The position numbers and the translations under genes were made by a program. From an uncultured Ignavibacterium sp. (lineage in GTDB: Bacteria > Bacteroidota > Ignavibacteria > Ignavibacteriales > Ignavibacteriaceae), in the NCBI GenBank assembly GCA_937125135.1, contig CAKZLD010000038.1:1-42172 (forward strand): a DNA stretch of 42,172 nt. The letters are read 5' to 3'. The notes under the pieces were generated by a model. That model did not search any database. It saw nothing but the letters and a program-made list of their open reading frames with translations, and had not been told where the DNA came from. This document shows, piece by piece, positions 40,563-42,172 of this stretch (position 1 is the stretch's first letter; each line of letters begins with the position of its first letter).

Positions 40563-41483
40563 ATGTCAAGAACTGATAGCTTTGCAGGTTTTAATTTAAC
40601 TTCTTCCAAATTACAGTATGTTGAAGTATCTGTAAATGATAAGCAGATTGAATTACTTAATGTTAATGAAGTTTTTCTTAATGAAGAAATAAATTTTGAG
40701 AATGATAAAATTTCTAAAATAGGTGCTCTGATTCAGAGCGCCTATGAGGAATTACAATTAAACAATCAGATAAACCCAAAATTTGTTTCATTCACTCTCC
40801 CACTTGATTTATTTTCTATCGTTCAATTGCCTCTCGACGATAGATTAAGTGTTCAGGAAGCAATAGAAGATTTTCGTATTCAGTATTCAATTTTATTTCC
40901 TTTCCGTGAAAACCTGCTAATCAAATACTATGAAGTCGAGCCAAACGCTCTTAACAATAATGATTCCGCAATAGTATTTGGAATTGAAAATAAATTTATT
41001 GAATGCATTAACAACTTTGCTAAAGACAACGAACTGAAAATTTTGTTTATTGATAATCCGCTTACTTCTGCAAATTTATCTTTGCTCAGCAGTAATTCTG
41101 TTTTATGTAAAGGATATTATTTGAGTATATACATTCAGAAAAAAAATATTGCTTATACTTTATCTTTCAATCAAAAAATTCTCCGGATGAAATCCTTTTA
41201 CTTTACCAGAATCGGCGATTTACCTGAAATACTAAATGCGGAATTCAATCAGGAAATTTTCTCTAAAATTGATTTTGATTCTTTAAGCGCAAGTTTTATT
41301 TCAGGAGATGAAGTATCACCAAATCTCGTTTCATTACTTAGGAAATCTCTTAACATAGATTTTATTTTATTCAACCCATTTGAAAAACTAAAAACTCGTC
41401 CCGAAATTTTTGATAATAAATTCTTCCTGAAAAAATATAATTCATTTTCTTCTGCACTCGGAATTGCTCTCCGACTAAATTAA
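40563..41483 (+). CDS. PilM-like protein (divergent actin-like fold)
   Basis: This 306-residue soluble protein has no signal peptide. FAGFNLTSSKLQYVEVSVND (8-27) takes the place of the G-x-D-x-G-x-x-x-x-K phosphate loop of PilM/FtsA-type proteins but lacks its conserved Asp. The C-terminus (LLRKSLNIDFILFNPFEKLK at about 258-277, then SSALGIALRLN) matches the PilM pattern of a pole-of-fold helix, an NPF motif and a final A-x-G-x-A-L-R. PilM normally binds the PilN tail under the inner membrane in type IV pilus or type II secretion machines. The family call is a by-eye judgement and ATP binding may have been lost. It lies ten bases behind the membrane protein and five before rsmD. Confidence 0.65.
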   Translation: MSRTDSFAGFNLTSSKLQYVEVSVNDKQIELLNVNEVFLNEEINFENDKISKIGALIQSAYEELQLNNQINPKFVSFTLPLDLFSIVQLPLDDRLSVQEAIEDFRIQYSILFPFRENLLIKYYEVEPNALNNNDSAIVFGIENKFIECINNFAKDNELKILFIDNPLTSANLSLLSSNSVLCKGYYLSIYIQKKNIAYTLSFNQKILRMKSFYFTRIGDLPEILNAEFNQEIFSKIDFDSLSASFISGDEVSPNLVSLLRKSLNIDFILFNPFEKLKTRPEIFDNKFFLKKYNSFSSALGIALRLN

Positions 41484-41488
41484 TATTC

Positions 41489-42058
41489 ATGAGAATGAGA
41501 ATTATTTCCGGTTACCTCAAAGGTAGGTTAATCACTGTGCCTCAATCAAAATTTATCCGTCCAACTACCGACAGAGTGAGAGAAACTTTATTCAACATAC
41601 TTAATAATAAAATTGATTTCGAGAACATAAGGGTTTTAGATTTATATTCAGGCTCTGGTTCTTTAGGGATTGAGTGCATAAGCAGAGGTGCAGAGAGTGT
41701 AAGTTTCATAGAAAAAAATAAATTGATTTATTTCAATTTGATTGAAAATCTAAAAATTCTGGGGATAGAAAATAAGTGTGAAGTAATAAGAGCAGATGCA
41801 GTTACATTTACAAAGAAGCATTCCACACTCAAATATGATTTAATTTTAGCTGATCCTCCTTTTTTTGAATTTGATATTTATGATGTTCTGAAAAATGTAA
41901 TAAGGAATAATTTGCTAACTAAGAATGGTTTGATGATTATTGAAAGATCAATACAAACTAAGGAAAAAGATATAAAAGAATTTTCCACTGAGCCGTTTCG
42001 GATTATAGGAGATGCATGTTTATACGAAATCACGAATTTGAATAAAAAAGATTTATGA
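41489..42058 (+). CDS. rsmD: 16S rRNA (guanine(966)-N(2))-methyltransferase RsmD
   Basis: RsmD methylates G966 of 16S rRNA in the 30S subunit. The 189-residue protein starts MRMRIISGYLKGR; an ATG two codons later (41495) would give the more usual MRIISG start, so the exact start is open. Signatures are IRPTTDRVRETLFNIL (23-38), VLDLYSGSGSLGIE (49-62) for S-adenosylmethionine binding, and the catalytic ADPPF (121-125). The length is normal. It is the last gene of the hrcA operon in this window. No terminator is evident in the 114 bases that remain. Confidence 0.93.
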   Translation: MRMRIISGYLKGRLITVPQSKFIRPTTDRVRETLFNILNNKIDFENIRVLDLYSGSGSLGIECISRGAESVSFIEKNKLIYFNLIENLKILGIENKCEVIRADAVTFTKKHSTLKYDLILADPPFFEFDIYDVLKNVIRNNLLTKNGLMIIERSIQTKEKDIKEFSTEPFRIIGDACLYEITNLNKKDL

Positions 42059-42151
42059 AAAATTACTAATTATTAAAGTTATTAGCTCTAATACGATTCA
42101 AACTCCGATCCAAAACCTAAAATCTCCGACGACCAATGACTATTGACCAAA

Positions 42152-42172
42152 ATATCGTTGCGTTTCTTTGCG
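42152..42172. repeat. Partial copy of the palindromic repeat, cut by the window edge
   Basis: ATATCGTTG (42152-42160) and TTTCTTTGCG (42163-42172) repeat the ATATCGTTG and TTCTTTGCG blocks of the 5686-5738 element, with a shorter distance between them. The second inverted end would lie beyond the window. Confidence 0.4.

Overview
The window looks like a chromosomal segment of an AT-rich Bacteroidota/Chlorobi-group bacterium, most likely of the Ignavibacteria lineage. Two secreted proteins end in the NPFNPST-type C-terminal sorting domain of the type IX secretion system. The multihaem cytochromes suggest respiration. A by-eye search finds the Bacteroidota-type -7 promoter element TAnnTTTG in front of about ten of some fourteen transcription-unit starts. 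Shine-Dalgarno sequences are present at some genes (6294, 24545, 26131, 37763) and absent at others. No phage, plasmid, transposase, CRISPR or RNA gene was recognised.

Layout. 1-1226: an orphan gene whose N-terminus resembles DUF6266, between imperfect direct repeats. 1227-4904 (minus): a three-gene O-acetylation-type cluster, two SGNH-hydrolase-like proteins followed by an MBOAT acyltransferase. 4905-6293: 1.4 kb without genes, holding several degenerate short repeats and a palindrome. 6294-9434: a large secreted protein with nine fibronectin-III-like repeats. 9558-11834 (minus): AMP nucleosidase and a secreted M64 metallopeptidase, the latter divergent from a CotH/lamin-tail/T9SS protein (11954-14299). 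14460-15779: a cyclic-2,3-diphosphoglycerate-synthetase-like GTPase. 15967-19182: two sodium:solute symporters.

19264-28790 (minus): two operons separated by a strong terminator. The upstream one is PfkB kinase - mtnA - recO - htrA. The downstream one is aroC - MBL hydrolase - acyl-CoA carboxyltransferase - ftcD. The FtcD carries an unusual C2H2-like insertion. 28866-32802 (minus): an apparent trans-outer-membrane electron conduit, made of a tetrahaem cytochrome, an outer-membrane beta-barrel, a 14-haem cytochrome and a 7-haem lipoprotein.

33011-33853: a small secreted protein and a SET-domain protein, convergent with clpS, which ends a purM - TatD/radical-SAM fusion - clpS operon. 36704-42058: a tight seven-gene operon, hrcA - grpE - dnaJ - ComEA-like - membrane protein - PilM-like - rsmD, which places heat-shock chaperones with candidate envelope or DNA-uptake components.

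Most genes belong to known families. The parts most worth a second look are the porin-cytochrome cluster, the zinc-finger-like insertion in FtcD, the TatD/radical-SAM fusion, the uncharacterised genes behind dnaJ, and the intergenic repeats. No wholly new system can be demonstrated from the sequence alone.
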